Source: Marinobacter pelagius (GTDB lineage: Bacteria > Pseudomonadota > Gammaproteobacteria > Pseudomonadales > Oleiphilaceae). From it: a DNA stretch of 64,000 bases. Every line of letters begins with the position of its first letter. Positions within the stretch are counted from its first letter, which is position 1. Shown piece after piece: positions 1 through 7,562 of the stretch. Made by a program: the position numbers and the translations under genes. The stretch lies in assembly GCF_900114925.1 (NCBI RefSeq), contig NZ_FOUR01000004.1:1-64000 (forward strand), written 5' to 3'. A model generated the notes under the pieces. It made no database searches. It saw nothing but the letters and a program-made list of their open reading frames with translations, and was not told where the DNA came from.

Positions 1-425
1 TTGAAGCCCTGGATGTAGGCACCGACCACCGCGCCCTGGGCGAAGGAGGCGATGGTGGAGCCACCGGCAAAGGCCCAGTTCCACAGGTAGCGGGAAGTAC
101 GGGCCTTGAACCGGAACTCAAAGGCCACGCCCCGGAAGATCAGGCCGGCCAGCAGCAGGAACACGCCGATGTACAACGCCGGCAGGAAGATGGTGTAGAC
201 CATCGGGAAGGCGGCCAGCAGGCCGGCACCGCCCAGCACCAGCCAGGTCTCGTTGCCGTCCCACACCGGGGCCACGGAGTTCATCATGGTGTCCCGGTCA
301 CCCTCGCTGGGGGCGAACGGAAACAGGATGCCGACCCCCAGGTCGAAGCCGTCCATCAGCACATACATGATGATGCCGAAGCCGATAATAAATGCCCAGA
401 TCAGGGGCAGATCGAACAGTTCCAT
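1..425 (-). CDS. cioB: Cytochrome bd-type (cyanide-insensitive) quinol oxidase subunit II, partial
   Basis: This is the N-terminal part of subunit II of a bd-type quinol oxidase, the inner-membrane partner of the haem-bearing subunit I; the rest lies beyond the window edge. The translation starts MELFDLPLIWAFIIG, followed by the family signature MDGFDLGVG and then WDGNETWLV, and continues through hydrophobic segments typical of CydB/CioB. Its ATG lies two bases after the stop of the subunit I gene, so the two are co-transcribed and probably translationally coupled. The symbol cioB rather than cydB follows from the short Q-loop of the partner. About 141 residues are visible. Confidence 0.95.
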   Translation of the reverse strand, partial: MELFDLPLIWAFIIGFGIIMYVLMDGFDLGVGILFPFAPSEGDRDTMMNSVAPVWDGNETWLVLGGAGLLAAFPMVYTIFLPALYIGVFLLLAGLIFRGVAFEFRFKARTSRYLWNWAFAGGSTIASFAQGAVVGAYIQGF

Positions 426-427
426 AA

Positions 428-1858
428 TCAGTGACCTCCCTGCTTGGCCGGGTTGCGGTGTTTGTCGTCGCCGTATTCGAACGGTACATGAGCCGCGGAG
501 AGCGGCCGGGCCGGACGGTCGGCTTCGTGCTCTTCCTCGTCATGCTGGTCTTCCAGACCCACGTACAGCACCCGCATCAGGTAGTAGACCCCGGCGGAGA
601 ACACCGCCGCGTAGACCACGATGTAGCCGATCAGGGTGAACAGCGCCATGCCACCGGTGAGTGACGGGGTCACCGCCGAGGCCTGGTCCATGAGGCCGTA
701 CACCAGCCACGGGGCCCGGCCCACTTCGGTGACGAACCAGCCGGTCAACACGGCAATGAACGGGGCAATGCTCATCACCCGCAATACCTGCAGGAACCAG
801 GTGGACTGGAAGTAGCGGCCACCGCGACGCAGCGCCAGGCCGGTCAGGCCCACCAGGATCATCAGGGTACCGATCCCGACCATGATCCGGAACGACCAGA
901 ACACGATGGCCACCGGCGGCTGTTCCGCCCGGGGCACGTCCTTCAGACCCGGCACCACCCCGTCCCACTCGTGGGTCAGGATCAGGCTGGCCAGGCTGGG
1001 AATGCCGATCTCGAAATGGTTGGTCTGGGCTTCCTGGTCCGGAATGGCGAACAGCAGCAGCGGCACGTTGGGGGAGGTCTCCCAGTTGCCTTCCATCGCC
1101 GCCACCTTGGTGGGCTGATGCTCCAGGGTGTTCAGGCCGTGGAAGTCACCCACGATCAGCTGTGCCGGGGCGATGAACAGGATCAGCCACAGACACATGG
1201 ACAGCGCCTTGCGGTTGGCTTCCACTTCCCGCCCACGGAGGATGTACCAGGCACTGACGCCGGCCACCACGAAGCTGCCGGTCAGGAACGAGGCGAGACC
1301 CATGTGCATGAAGCGGTACTGGAAGGAGGGATTGAAGATCGCCTCACTCCAGGAGGTGACGTGGAACACACCGTCAATCAGCTCGAAGCCGGCCGGGGTC
1401 TGCATCCAGCTGTTGGCGGAGAGAATCCAGAACGACGAGATGAAGGTGCCGGTGGCCACCATGATGGCGGCGAACAGGTGCACGCCGGCCGGAACCTTGT
1501 TGCGGCCGAACAGCAGCACGCCCAGGAACGCGGCCTCCAGGAAGAACGCCGTGATCACCTCATAGCTGAGCACCGGCCCGAGGAAATTGGCGGTGGCCTG
1601 GGAGAAGTTGCTCCAGTTGGTCCCGAACTGGAACGACATCACGATGCCCGAGACCACACCCATGCCGAACACCACGGCAAAGACCTTGGTCCAGAAGCCC
1701 GAGAGCTTCAGCCACACCGGATTGCCGGTCTTGAAGCCCAGGGCCTCCAGCACCGCAATATAGGAGGCCAAACCGATGGTAAACACCGGAAAGATGGCGT
1801 GAAATGACACCACAAACGCGAACTGGATTCGCGATAGCAACAGAGGATCAAGTTCCAT
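428..1858 (-). CDS. cioA: Cyanide-insensitive bd-type quinol oxidase subunit I
   Basis: Subunit I of a cytochrome bd-type terminal oxidase, which oxidises quinol and reduces O2 to water without pumping protons. The 476 residues contain the expected haem-ligand candidates: His20 in VSFHAIFP, His185 in RFMHMG and Met326 in FRIMVG, plus the GWFVTEVGR motif near 373-381. The region between the quinol-binding GDFHGLN segment (near 237) and FRIMVG is short. That is the short Q-loop of the CIO branch rather than the long loop of the 522-residue E. coli CydA. GGAGG precedes the ATG by five bases. This oxidase class is known for resistance to cyanide and sulfide. That fits the sulfide-oxidation genes immediately upstream in the direction of transcription. 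Confidence 0.95.
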   Translation of the reverse strand: MELDPLLLSRIQFAFVVSFHAIFPVFTIGLASYIAVLEALGFKTGNPVWLKLSGFWTKVFAVVFGMGVVSGIVMSFQFGTNWSNFSQATANFLGPVLSYEVITAFFLEAAFLGVLLFGRNKVPAGVHLFAAIMVATGTFISSFWILSANSWMQTPAGFELIDGVFHVTSWSEAIFNPSFQYRFMHMGLASFLTGSFVVAGVSAWYILRGREVEANRKALSMCLWLILFIAPAQLIVGDFHGLNTLEHQPTKVAAMEGNWETSPNVPLLLFAIPDQEAQTNHFEIGIPSLASLILTHEWDGVVPGLKDVPRAEQPPVAIVFWSFRIMVGIGTLMILVGLTGLALRRGGRYFQSTWFLQVLRVMSIAPFIAVLTGWFVTEVGRAPWLVYGLMDQASAVTPSLTGGMALFTLIGYIVVYAAVFSAGVYYLMRVLYVGLEDQHDEEEHEADRPARPLSAAHVPFEYGDDKHRNPAKQGGH

Positions 1859-1878
1859 GGGAACCTCCAGCAGGAACG

Positions 1879-3618
1879 TCAGTTAGTTTTAAAAAGGATA
1901 GTTGGCTTTTTTGCCAGTGCCTTCCATGCATCGTAAGTACTGAGAAAAATCTGACCCGTCAGCTCCTCACAGAAATGCGTCCGTTGCAGGCGATCCATAA
2001 CCGGCCCCTTCACTTCGGCCAGGTGCAGACGTATACCCGCATCCTCCAGACGGCTGTTGATCGCTTCCAGGCTTTCAAGGGCAGAGGCATCAATTTCATT
2101 GACCGCCTGGCAGGCTAGCACCAGATTCTTCATTTCCGGGTTGTCGGACACCAGCTCAAGAACCGTTTCCTCGAGATAGCGGGCGTTAGCGAAATACAGG
2201 CTCTCGTCAACTCGCAGCACAACGGTACTGTCGTCGATTTCCACCTTGTGGCGCTGAACGTTCCGGAAATGTTCCGTCCCTGGAATCCGTCCCACCACGG
2301 CGCTGTGAGGCCGGCTGGTACGATACAGGTACAGCCCGATCGACAGGGCAACTCCCACAATAATGCCGGCCTCGACCCCCTGAACCAGGGTCAGGATGAT
2401 CGTGGCCAACATGGCCGCTCCGTCGGCCTTCGAGTAAGCCAGAGTCCGTTTGATAGCCGGCAGGTCAATCAGCGTGCTCACGGCGATAATGATGGTTGCT
2501 GCCAGGGTCGCCTTGGGCAGGAATGCGAGCAGTCCGGTCAGGGTAAGCGTCGCAACGGCGATACCGACCGCAGTCAGAGCACCGGCAATCGGTGTCTGGG
2601 CACCGGCCTCGAAGTTGACAACAGATCTTGAGAATCCGCCGGATACCGGCGAACCACCGCTGACGCCTGCGGCCACGTTGGCCAGGCCCAGGGCGATCAG
2701 CTCGGAATCAGGATCAATCCGCTGACGCCTCTTGGCCGCAAGGGTCTGCGCAACCGACACAGACTCCACAAACCCGACAAGACTGATCAGGATGGCAGCG
2801 GGTATCAGGGTTGTCCAGATATCCGGATCCATGGACGGCAGGCTGATATCCGGAAGACCACTGGGCACTTCTCCCACCAGGTTTACCCCCGCAGTGCCAA
2901 GATCGAAATACCAGGCAGCGGCTGTGGTGACGATGACCGCAGTAACCGGTGCGGCCTTGGTGGTCAGGTCCGCCAGCCGCTCGGAAAATCCAATCCCGGT
3001 CAGGCCCCGCTTGAGGAATTTGCGAGACAGATAGAGGAAAACCAGGGCTCCACCACCGATCAGCAGGGTCACCGGATTGATCCCGCCCAGCTGCTGCCAC
3101 AGCCCCTCAACCATTTCCAGCAGGTTGTGGCCGCCGCCCTGGATACCAAGGATATGACCAAGCTGGCTGCCGGCGATCAGGATGCCCGAAGCAGTCACAA
3201 ACCCGGAAATCACCGGATGACTGAGAAAATTGGCCAGAAAGCCAAGTCGCAACAACCCCATGGCAAACAGCATCAGGCCGGAGAGCGAGGCCAGCACCAG
3301 CGCGGCACCGACGTACTCGGGGGTGCCCGCTTCAGCGATACCACCGAGTGCAGACGCCGTCATCAGGGAAGCAACGGCTACAGGCCCGACCGCAAGTGTC
3401 GCACTGGTTCCAAGCAGTGCATACGCCACCAGCGGGATCATACTGGCATACAGGCCAACCTCGGGAGGGAGGCCTGCCAGCAAGGCATAAGCAAGCGCCT
3501 GGGGCACCAGCATCAGGGTAACAATCACTGCCGCCAGCGCATCGCTGACAAACGTGTCGCCCCTGTAGTCCTTAAGCCAGTTCAGAATGGGCAGGAACCG
3601 GGCTAACCGATCCGACAT
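1879..3618 (-). CDS. SulP-family anion transporter with C-terminal STAS domain
   Basis: Inner-membrane anion permease of the SulP/SLC26 family. The N-terminal two thirds hold about ten to twelve hydrophobic segments, with the family signature around LMLVPQALAYALLAGLPPEVG. The last ~130 residues form a cytoplasmic STAS domain (VVLRVDESLYFANARYLEE, then NEIDASALESLE). The likely start is the ATG at 3618, eight bases after an AGGGAG box; a GTG three codons earlier overlaps the stop of the preceding gene. It follows the sulfide:quinone oxidoreductase gene by a few bases in the same operon. Export of the sulfite or sulfate made by the pathway, or sulfate uptake, is plausible. The true substrate (sulfate, bicarbonate or another anion) cannot be read from sequence. 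Confidence 0.9.
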   Translation of the reverse strand: MSDRLARFLPILNWLKDYRGDTFVSDALAAVIVTLMLVPQALAYALLAGLPPEVGLYASMIPLVAYALLGTSATLAVGPVAVASLMTASALGGIAEAGTPEYVGAALVLASLSGLMLFAMGLLRLGFLANFLSHPVISGFVTASGILIAGSQLGHILGIQGGGHNLLEMVEGLWQQLGGINPVTLLIGGGALVFLYLSRKFLKRGLTGIGFSERLADLTTKAAPVTAVIVTTAAAWYFDLGTAGVNLVGEVPSGLPDISLPSMDPDIWTTLIPAAILISLVGFVESVSVAQTLAAKRRQRIDPDSELIALGLANVAAGVSGGSPVSGGFSRSVVNFEAGAQTPIAGALTAVGIAVATLTLTGLLAFLPKATLAATIIIAVSTLIDLPAIKRTLAYSKADGAAMLATIILTLVQGVEAGIIVGVALSIGLYLYRTSRPHSAVVGRIPGTEHFRNVQRHKVEIDDSTVVLRVDESLYFANARYLEETVLELVSDNPEMKNLVLACQAVNEIDASALESLEAINSRLEDAGIRLHLAEVKGPVMDRLQRTHFCEELTGQIFLSTYDAWKALAKKPTILFKTN

Positions 3619-3623
3619 GTTTC

Positions 3624-4898
3624 TCACTCCCTGATATCAGACTTTCGTGCGGCCGGTGCCGCCATCCATTCCCGACCCTTGAGCATCCCGTTCCAGTAAA
3701 GCCAGGGCAACTGCTTCGCCTTCAGAAACCAGGCCATTCGGGTTGCCTTGGTGCCATCATTGATCCAGCTCGGGAAGCTTGGCTGGAGCTTGCCACCATA
3801 GCCGAACTCGGCAAGCACGATTCTGCCATGCTCAACTGTCAGCGGGCAGGAACCATAGCCGAGATAGGCGGCAGGCAACTCTTTATCCTGCAGCGACGCA
3901 AGGAGATTTGCCGCCACGACCGGTGCCTGCTTTCGTACCGCCGCCATGGTCTTGGCGTTGGGTGTTCCGCTGGCATCGCCTAGCCCGAATATAGTCGGGT
4001 ATCGGACATGCTGCAGGGTTTCAGGATCAAGATCGATCCAGCCATCCTGATTTGCCAGTCCGGACTTACCAACGAACTCCGGGGCACGTTGGGCGGGAAC
4101 AACGTGAAGCATGTCGAAAGGCCGGTCGACTATTTCCTGCTGATCTCCGGTACGCCTGACAAAATGAGCTGTCTTACTCGTGCCATCGACTGCAATGAGC
4201 CGCTCTTCAAAACACAGCTCGATATCGTAGCGATCGATATATCTCTGTAGCTCGGGTACGTAATCCTCAACACCGAAAAGCACTTGTCCGGCGGAATGGT
4301 AAGAAACATCAATGTTCTTCAGTCTGCCCTTACGGAGCCATTCGTCCGCTGACAGGTACATGGCCTTCTGAGGCGCGCCGGCACATTTGATCGGCATCGG
4401 AGGCTGCACAAAAAGCGCCTTGCCTTTTTCCAGCTGCTCCACAAGGGACCAGGTATAGGGTGCGAGATCGTAGCGATAGTTTGACGTGACACCGTTCTGG
4501 CCCAGGGTTTCTTCAAGTCCTGCCACTGCGCCCCAGTCCAGCACCAATCCAGGAGCCAGAACCAGACGCTGGTAGCCGATACGCCGACGGTCGGTCAGGG
4601 TAACCACCTGGGCGTCAGGATCCACCTGTTCTGCTGCCACCCGATACCACTGGCAACCGCGGGGGATAACGGTTTCGGTCTTGCGGCGTGTGCTTTCAGC
4701 GGAAAATACGCCGCCACCAACCATGGTCCAGCCCGGCTGGTAGTAATGAATTTCACAGGAATCAATGATTGCGATGTCCAGGTCCTTCTGGCGTTTCAAC
4801 AGGCTTGCAGCGGTCGCAATTCCGCCAGCCCCGGCCCCGATGATGACCACATCATGGTATTTCAGGGAGGATTGATCGACGTCTTGGTTAGGTTTCAT
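3624..4898 (-). CDS. sqr: Sulfide:quinone oxidoreductase (FAD-dependent, type II/SQOR-like)
   Basis: Peripheral membrane flavoprotein that oxidises sulfide to persulfide or polysulfide and passes electrons to quinone. A Rossmann motif (IIGAGAGG) opens the protein, and DSCEIHYYQPGWTMVG follows, typical of SQR. The two redox cysteines expected in the mitochondrial-like branch are present: Cys172 in KCAGAPQK and Cys351 in YGSCPLTV. A C-terminal stretch rich in Trp and Leu fits membrane association. I prefer the ATG at 4898, 424 codons. An upstream in-frame TTG at 4949 has no ribosome-binding site and would add 17 residues with no family similarity. The gene lies between the DUF442 and SulP genes in one operon. 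Confidence 0.92.
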   Translation of the reverse strand: MKPNQDVDQSSLKYHDVVIIGAGAGGIATAASLLKRQKDLDIAIIDSCEIHYYQPGWTMVGGGVFSAESTRRKTETVIPRGCQWYRVAAEQVDPDAQVVTLTDRRRIGYQRLVLAPGLVLDWGAVAGLEETLGQNGVTSNYRYDLAPYTWSLVEQLEKGKALFVQPPMPIKCAGAPQKAMYLSADEWLRKGRLKNIDVSYHSAGQVLFGVEDYVPELQRYIDRYDIELCFEERLIAVDGTSKTAHFVRRTGDQQEIVDRPFDMLHVVPAQRAPEFVGKSGLANQDGWIDLDPETLQHVRYPTIFGLGDASGTPNAKTMAAVRKQAPVVAANLLASLQDKELPAAYLGYGSCPLTVEHGRIVLAEFGYGGKLQPSFPSWINDGTKATRMAWFLKAKQLPWLYWNGMLKGREWMAAPAARKSDIRE

Positions 4899-4959
4899 CT
4901 GGTCTTCAACTCCGCGATAGCAAGGGACCTCCCTGTCCGTCGAGCTCAATATTCAAACG

Positions 4960-5376
4960 TTACTTTTCCAGCAGTTCCCGGATGGGCTGAGGATCATGGC
5001 CAGCCTCATGGGCCGCCTTGAGGAGCATTGGGATACTGCACTGGGGTTCCCGGGCACGGGCCTGGGCCCACATGTGAACGGCACGACGGCCGGTCCGGCA
5101 AAACCCGAGGATGGGCGAAGGCACGCGTTCCAGAGCTTGGCCGAACGCTTCCACGTCGGCGTCGGAATACTCGCCGGATGCCACCGGGACACATACCCAC
5201 TCGAGGCCCGCGTTGGCGGCAGCCTCTGCGTAGGCCTCCTCACCGGCATAACCCTCTTCCCCCGGGCGCCGGTTACAGATCAGCGTCCGGAAGCCCTTTT
5301 CCCGGATTTCCGGGAGATCCTCGATAGCCACGGTATCCGCAACCGCGAACTCCGGTTCAAGATAATGAATCTTCAT
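4960..5376 (-). CDS. DUF442 / TIGR01244-type sulfurtransferase-like protein
   Basis: Small (138-residue) cytosolic protein with the fold of tyrosine phosphatases. The CRTGRR segment (Cys93-Arg98) is the CRxGxR active-site signature of the DUF442 family. Members sit beside, or are fused to, persulfide dioxygenases and SQRs in sulfide-detoxification operons. A role in handling protein or glutathione persulfide is generally proposed, although the family was first annotated as phosphatase or beta-lactamase-hydrolase-like. It lies 13 bases downstream of the dioxygenase gene, with AGAGGG before its ATG. The exact reaction is not settled by sequence. Confidence 0.85.
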   Translation of the reverse strand: MKIHYLEPEFAVADTVAIEDLPEIREKGFRTLICNRRPGEEGYAGEEAYAEAAANAGLEWVCVPVASGEYSDADVEAFGQALERVPSPILGFCRTGRRAVHMWAQARAREPQCSIPMLLKAAHEAGHDPQPIRELLEK

Positions 5377-5389
5377 GGCGTACCCTCTG

Positions 5390-6256
5390 TCAGAAGCGGT
5401 TGATCGGCACTTTCAGGTAAACCTGTCCGTTGTCCTCGGCGGGAGGCATTTCACCTGCCCGCATGTTCACCTGCACTGACGGCAGGATCAGGCGGGGCAT
5501 GCTGAGCGTGGCATCCCGCTCAGTCCGCAGCCGGACGAAATCGTCCTCGGTCATGCCTTCGCGAACGTGGATATTGTTGGCCCGTTGCTCGGCAACCGTG
5601 GTTTCATGCTGGAACTCGTCCCGCCCCGGCGCCTTGTAGTCGTGGCACAGGAAGATCCGGGTCTCACCGGGCAGTGCCAGAACCTTCTGGACCGAGCGAT
5701 AAAGGGTGTGAGCGTCACCGCCGGGAAAATCACAGCGGGCAGTGCCGGAATCCGGCGCAAACAGGGTGTCGCCGACAAACGCTGCGTCACCAATGACGTA
5801 GGTCAGGCACGCAGGCGTGTGGCCGGGAGTATGCAACACCCGCCCTTCGAGGTTGCCAATCTGGAAGGTATCCCCTTCCTCGAACAGCCGATCAAACTGG
5901 CTGCCGTCACGGGCAAACTCGGTTCCGGCGTTAAAGGCCTTGCCGAAAATTTCCTGGACATCGACGATCTTCTGGCCGATGCCGGTCTTGCCGCCCAGTT
6001 TTTCCTGCAGGTAAGGCGCTGCAGAAAGATGGTCGGCGTGAACGTGGGTTTCGAGTATCCACTCGACCTTCAGGCCGCCATCCTTTACGAAACGGATGAT
6101 CTCGTCGGCAGAACGGACATCGGTCCGGCCGGCGGCGTAGTCGAAATCCAGCACGGAATCCACGATGGCGCAGGCGTTGCTCTCGGGATCCTTTACTACG
6201 TAGCTGAAAGTATTGGTCGGTTCATCAAAGAAATGTGTGACTACAGGCATTTGCAT
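5390..6256 (-). CDS. Persulfide dioxygenase-like MBL-fold hydrolase (ETHE1/Blh family)
   Basis: Metallo-beta-lactamase-fold protein of the ETHE1/Blh group, non-haem iron enzymes that oxidise glutathione persulfide to sulfite. The metal motif THVHADH (His71, His73, Asp75, His76 from the chosen start) is followed by HTPGHTPA, GDTLF and LCHDY, giving the full set of ligands. The chosen ATG at 6256 has GGAGG seven bases upstream. The ATG two codons earlier is too close to that box, and a longer reading to 6298 adds residues unlike the family. It is the first gene of the sulfide group, whose order is dioxygenase, DUF442, SQR, SulP, then cioAB. No BigR-type regulator is adjacent. Confidence 0.9.
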   Translation of the reverse strand: MQMPVVTHFFDEPTNTFSYVVKDPESNACAIVDSVLDFDYAAGRTDVRSADEIIRFVKDGGLKVEWILETHVHADHLSAAPYLQEKLGGKTGIGQKIVDVQEIFGKAFNAGTEFARDGSQFDRLFEEGDTFQIGNLEGRVLHTPGHTPACLTYVIGDAAFVGDTLFAPDSGTARCDFPGGDAHTLYRSVQKVLALPGETRIFLCHDYKAPGRDEFQHETTVAEQRANNIHVREGMTEDDFVRLRTERDATLSMPRLILPSVQVNMRAGEMPPAEDNGQVYLKVPINRF

Positions 6257-6397
6257 AGTCATTCCTCCGTCGGGAGTGTCTGTCGTTACGTCACACACTT
6301 AATCACACTTTTGGTTCTAAGCATAGATCCCATGGCTATATGCGACACAATGACGCTGATAGGCAAACTCGATGACTGCCGGTCGCAAAGGCTAACG
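6257..6397. other. Divergent intergenic region between the sulfide operon and thiBPQ
   Basis: These ~140 bases separate the leftward sulfide operon from the rightward thiamine operon and must hold the promoter of the former. The stretch is AT-richer than its surroundings. I see no convincing palindromic operator, and no confident promoter hexamer pair for the sulfide operon. Confidence 0.4.
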
Positions 6398-6406
6398 TGC
6401 TATACT
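6398..6406 (+). promoter_or_regulatory. Extended -10 promoter of the thiBPQ transcript
   Basis: TGCTATACT is an extended -10 element (TGN followed by a near-consensus TATACT). It ends eight bases before the first pairing strand of the TPP aptamer, so transcription would begin almost exactly at the riboswitch. No good -35 hexamer is present at the usual spacing, as is common when the TG extension is used. Confidence 0.55.
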
Positions 6407-6413
6407 GTCCGCC

Positions 6414-6503
6414 ACTCAACGGGGTGCCCTCCGCACGAAAAACAGAGGGCTGAGACCATACCCGCGGAACCTGATCCGGCTCGTACCGGCGAAGGGATTG
6501 AGT
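6414..6503 (+). ncRNA. TPP riboswitch (thi-box)
   Basis: Thiamine pyrophosphate-sensing aptamer in the leader of the thiamine-import operon. The outer helix P1 is a perfect pairing of ACTCAA (6414-6419) with TTGAGT (6498-6503). Inside are the conserved blocks GGGGTGCCC, GGGCTGAGA, ACCCGCGGAACCTGATC and TACCGGCGAAGGGA, in the canonical order. The 60 bases between aptamer and thiB contain a small CACCG/CGGTG hairpin but no U-run, so control of translation initiation is more likely than transcription termination. That mechanism is inferred. The presence of the aptamer is strongly supported by motif identity and by the thiBPQ context. Confidence 0.95.
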
Positions 6504-6563
6504 ATTCACCGTTCCGGTGAAACCGCGGCATGGTTCCCCAGATCGAATCCGAGGACACCAACC

Positions 6564-7562
6564 ATGCTGAGACGCTCCCTGACCCTTTTTGCAGGCCTTG
6601 CCCTGGCCGCTGCGGCCCACGGGAACGAGACCCTGACTGTCTACACCCACCCGTCATTCGCCGCCGAATGGGGACCGGGACCGGGCGTAAAGGAAGCATT
6701 CGAGCAACAGTGTGACTGCACCCTGGAATATGTTGTGCTCGATAGCGGAGGCGACATACTCCAGCGATTGCGCCTCGAGGGAAATTCCACTGACGCGGAC
6801 GTGGTTCTCGGACTGGACACCGGCACCATGGAAACCGCCCGGCAGACGGGCCTGCTAGCCCCGCACAGCATCTCTCTCGACTCCCTTGATCTGCCCGTCG
6901 ACTGGCAGGATTCCCTGTTTGTGCCCTACGACTGGGGTTATTTCGCCTTCGTCTACGACACCGAACAGTTACCCAACCCTCCGAAAAGCCTGGAGGAACT
7001 GGTCAACGCACCCGAGGAACTCCAGATCATTATCCAGGACCCCCGGACCAGCACACCGGGTCTTGGCCTGCTGCTCTGGATGAAGGCCGTATACGGCGAC
7101 CAGGCCGGCGAAAAGTGGCAGGCCCTGAGTGACAACATTCTGACGACTACCAAGAGCTGGAGTGACGGCTACTTCTCGCTGTTCATGAACGGTGAGGCAC
7201 CGATGATTCTCTCCTACTCCACGTCTCCGGCCTACCACATGGCCATCGACAAGACCGATCGTTACCAGGCAGCCGAGTTCGAGGAGGGTCATTACCTGCA
7301 GGTGGAAGTGGCGGCTCTGGTCGAACCCTCGGAACAGAAAGCACTGGCCCGGGACTTCCTGCAGTTCATCCTGACCGCAGATTTCCAGCGCCATATTCCC
7401 CTGAAGAACGTGATGTACCCGGCCATCGATCTGGGGGATGAATTACCGGTGGTGTTTGATCGACTGATCCAGCCGGACAACACCCTGTTTATCGACCCGG
7501 CCACCGTGGCCGAAAAACGCAAATCCTGGCTGGATGAATGGCTCAACGCCATGATCCCGTAA
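6564..7562 (+). CDS. thiB: Thiamine ABC transporter, periplasmic binding protein
   Basis: Periplasmic receptor of the ThiBPQ importer for thiamine and its phosphates. From the ATG at 6564 (GAGG 10-13 bases upstream) the protein begins with a classic signal peptide (MLRRSLTLFAGLALAAAAHG). The mature part has VYTHPSF, ADVVLGLD, VPYDWGYFAFVYD and PRTSTPGLG, all typical of ThiB. The length of 332 residues matches the family. A longer open frame to 6498 would overlap the riboswitch and is rejected. It is the first gene after the TPP riboswitch, and its stop codon overlaps the start of thiP. Confidence 0.94.
   Translation: MLRRSLTLFAGLALAAAAHGNETLTVYTHPSFAAEWGPGPGVKEAFEQQCDCTLEYVVLDSGGDILQRLRLEGNSTDADVVLGLDTGTMETARQTGLLAPHSISLDSLDLPVDWQDSLFVPYDWGYFAFVYDTEQLPNPPKSLEELVNAPEELQIIIQDPRTSTPGLGLLLWMKAVYGDQAGEKWQALSDNILTTTKSWSDGYFSLFMNGEAPMILSYSTSPAYHMAIDKTDRYQAAEFEEGHYLQVEVAALVEPSEQKALARDFLQFILTADFQRHIPLKNVMYPAIDLGDELPVVFDRLIQPDNTLFIDPATVAEKRKSWLDEWLNAMIP

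Noticed and set aside
428..1858. E. coli-type cytochrome bd-I (cydA with long Q-loop)
   Set aside because: The segment after GDFHGLN is too short and total length is 476 rather than about 520 residues, which fits the CIO branch.
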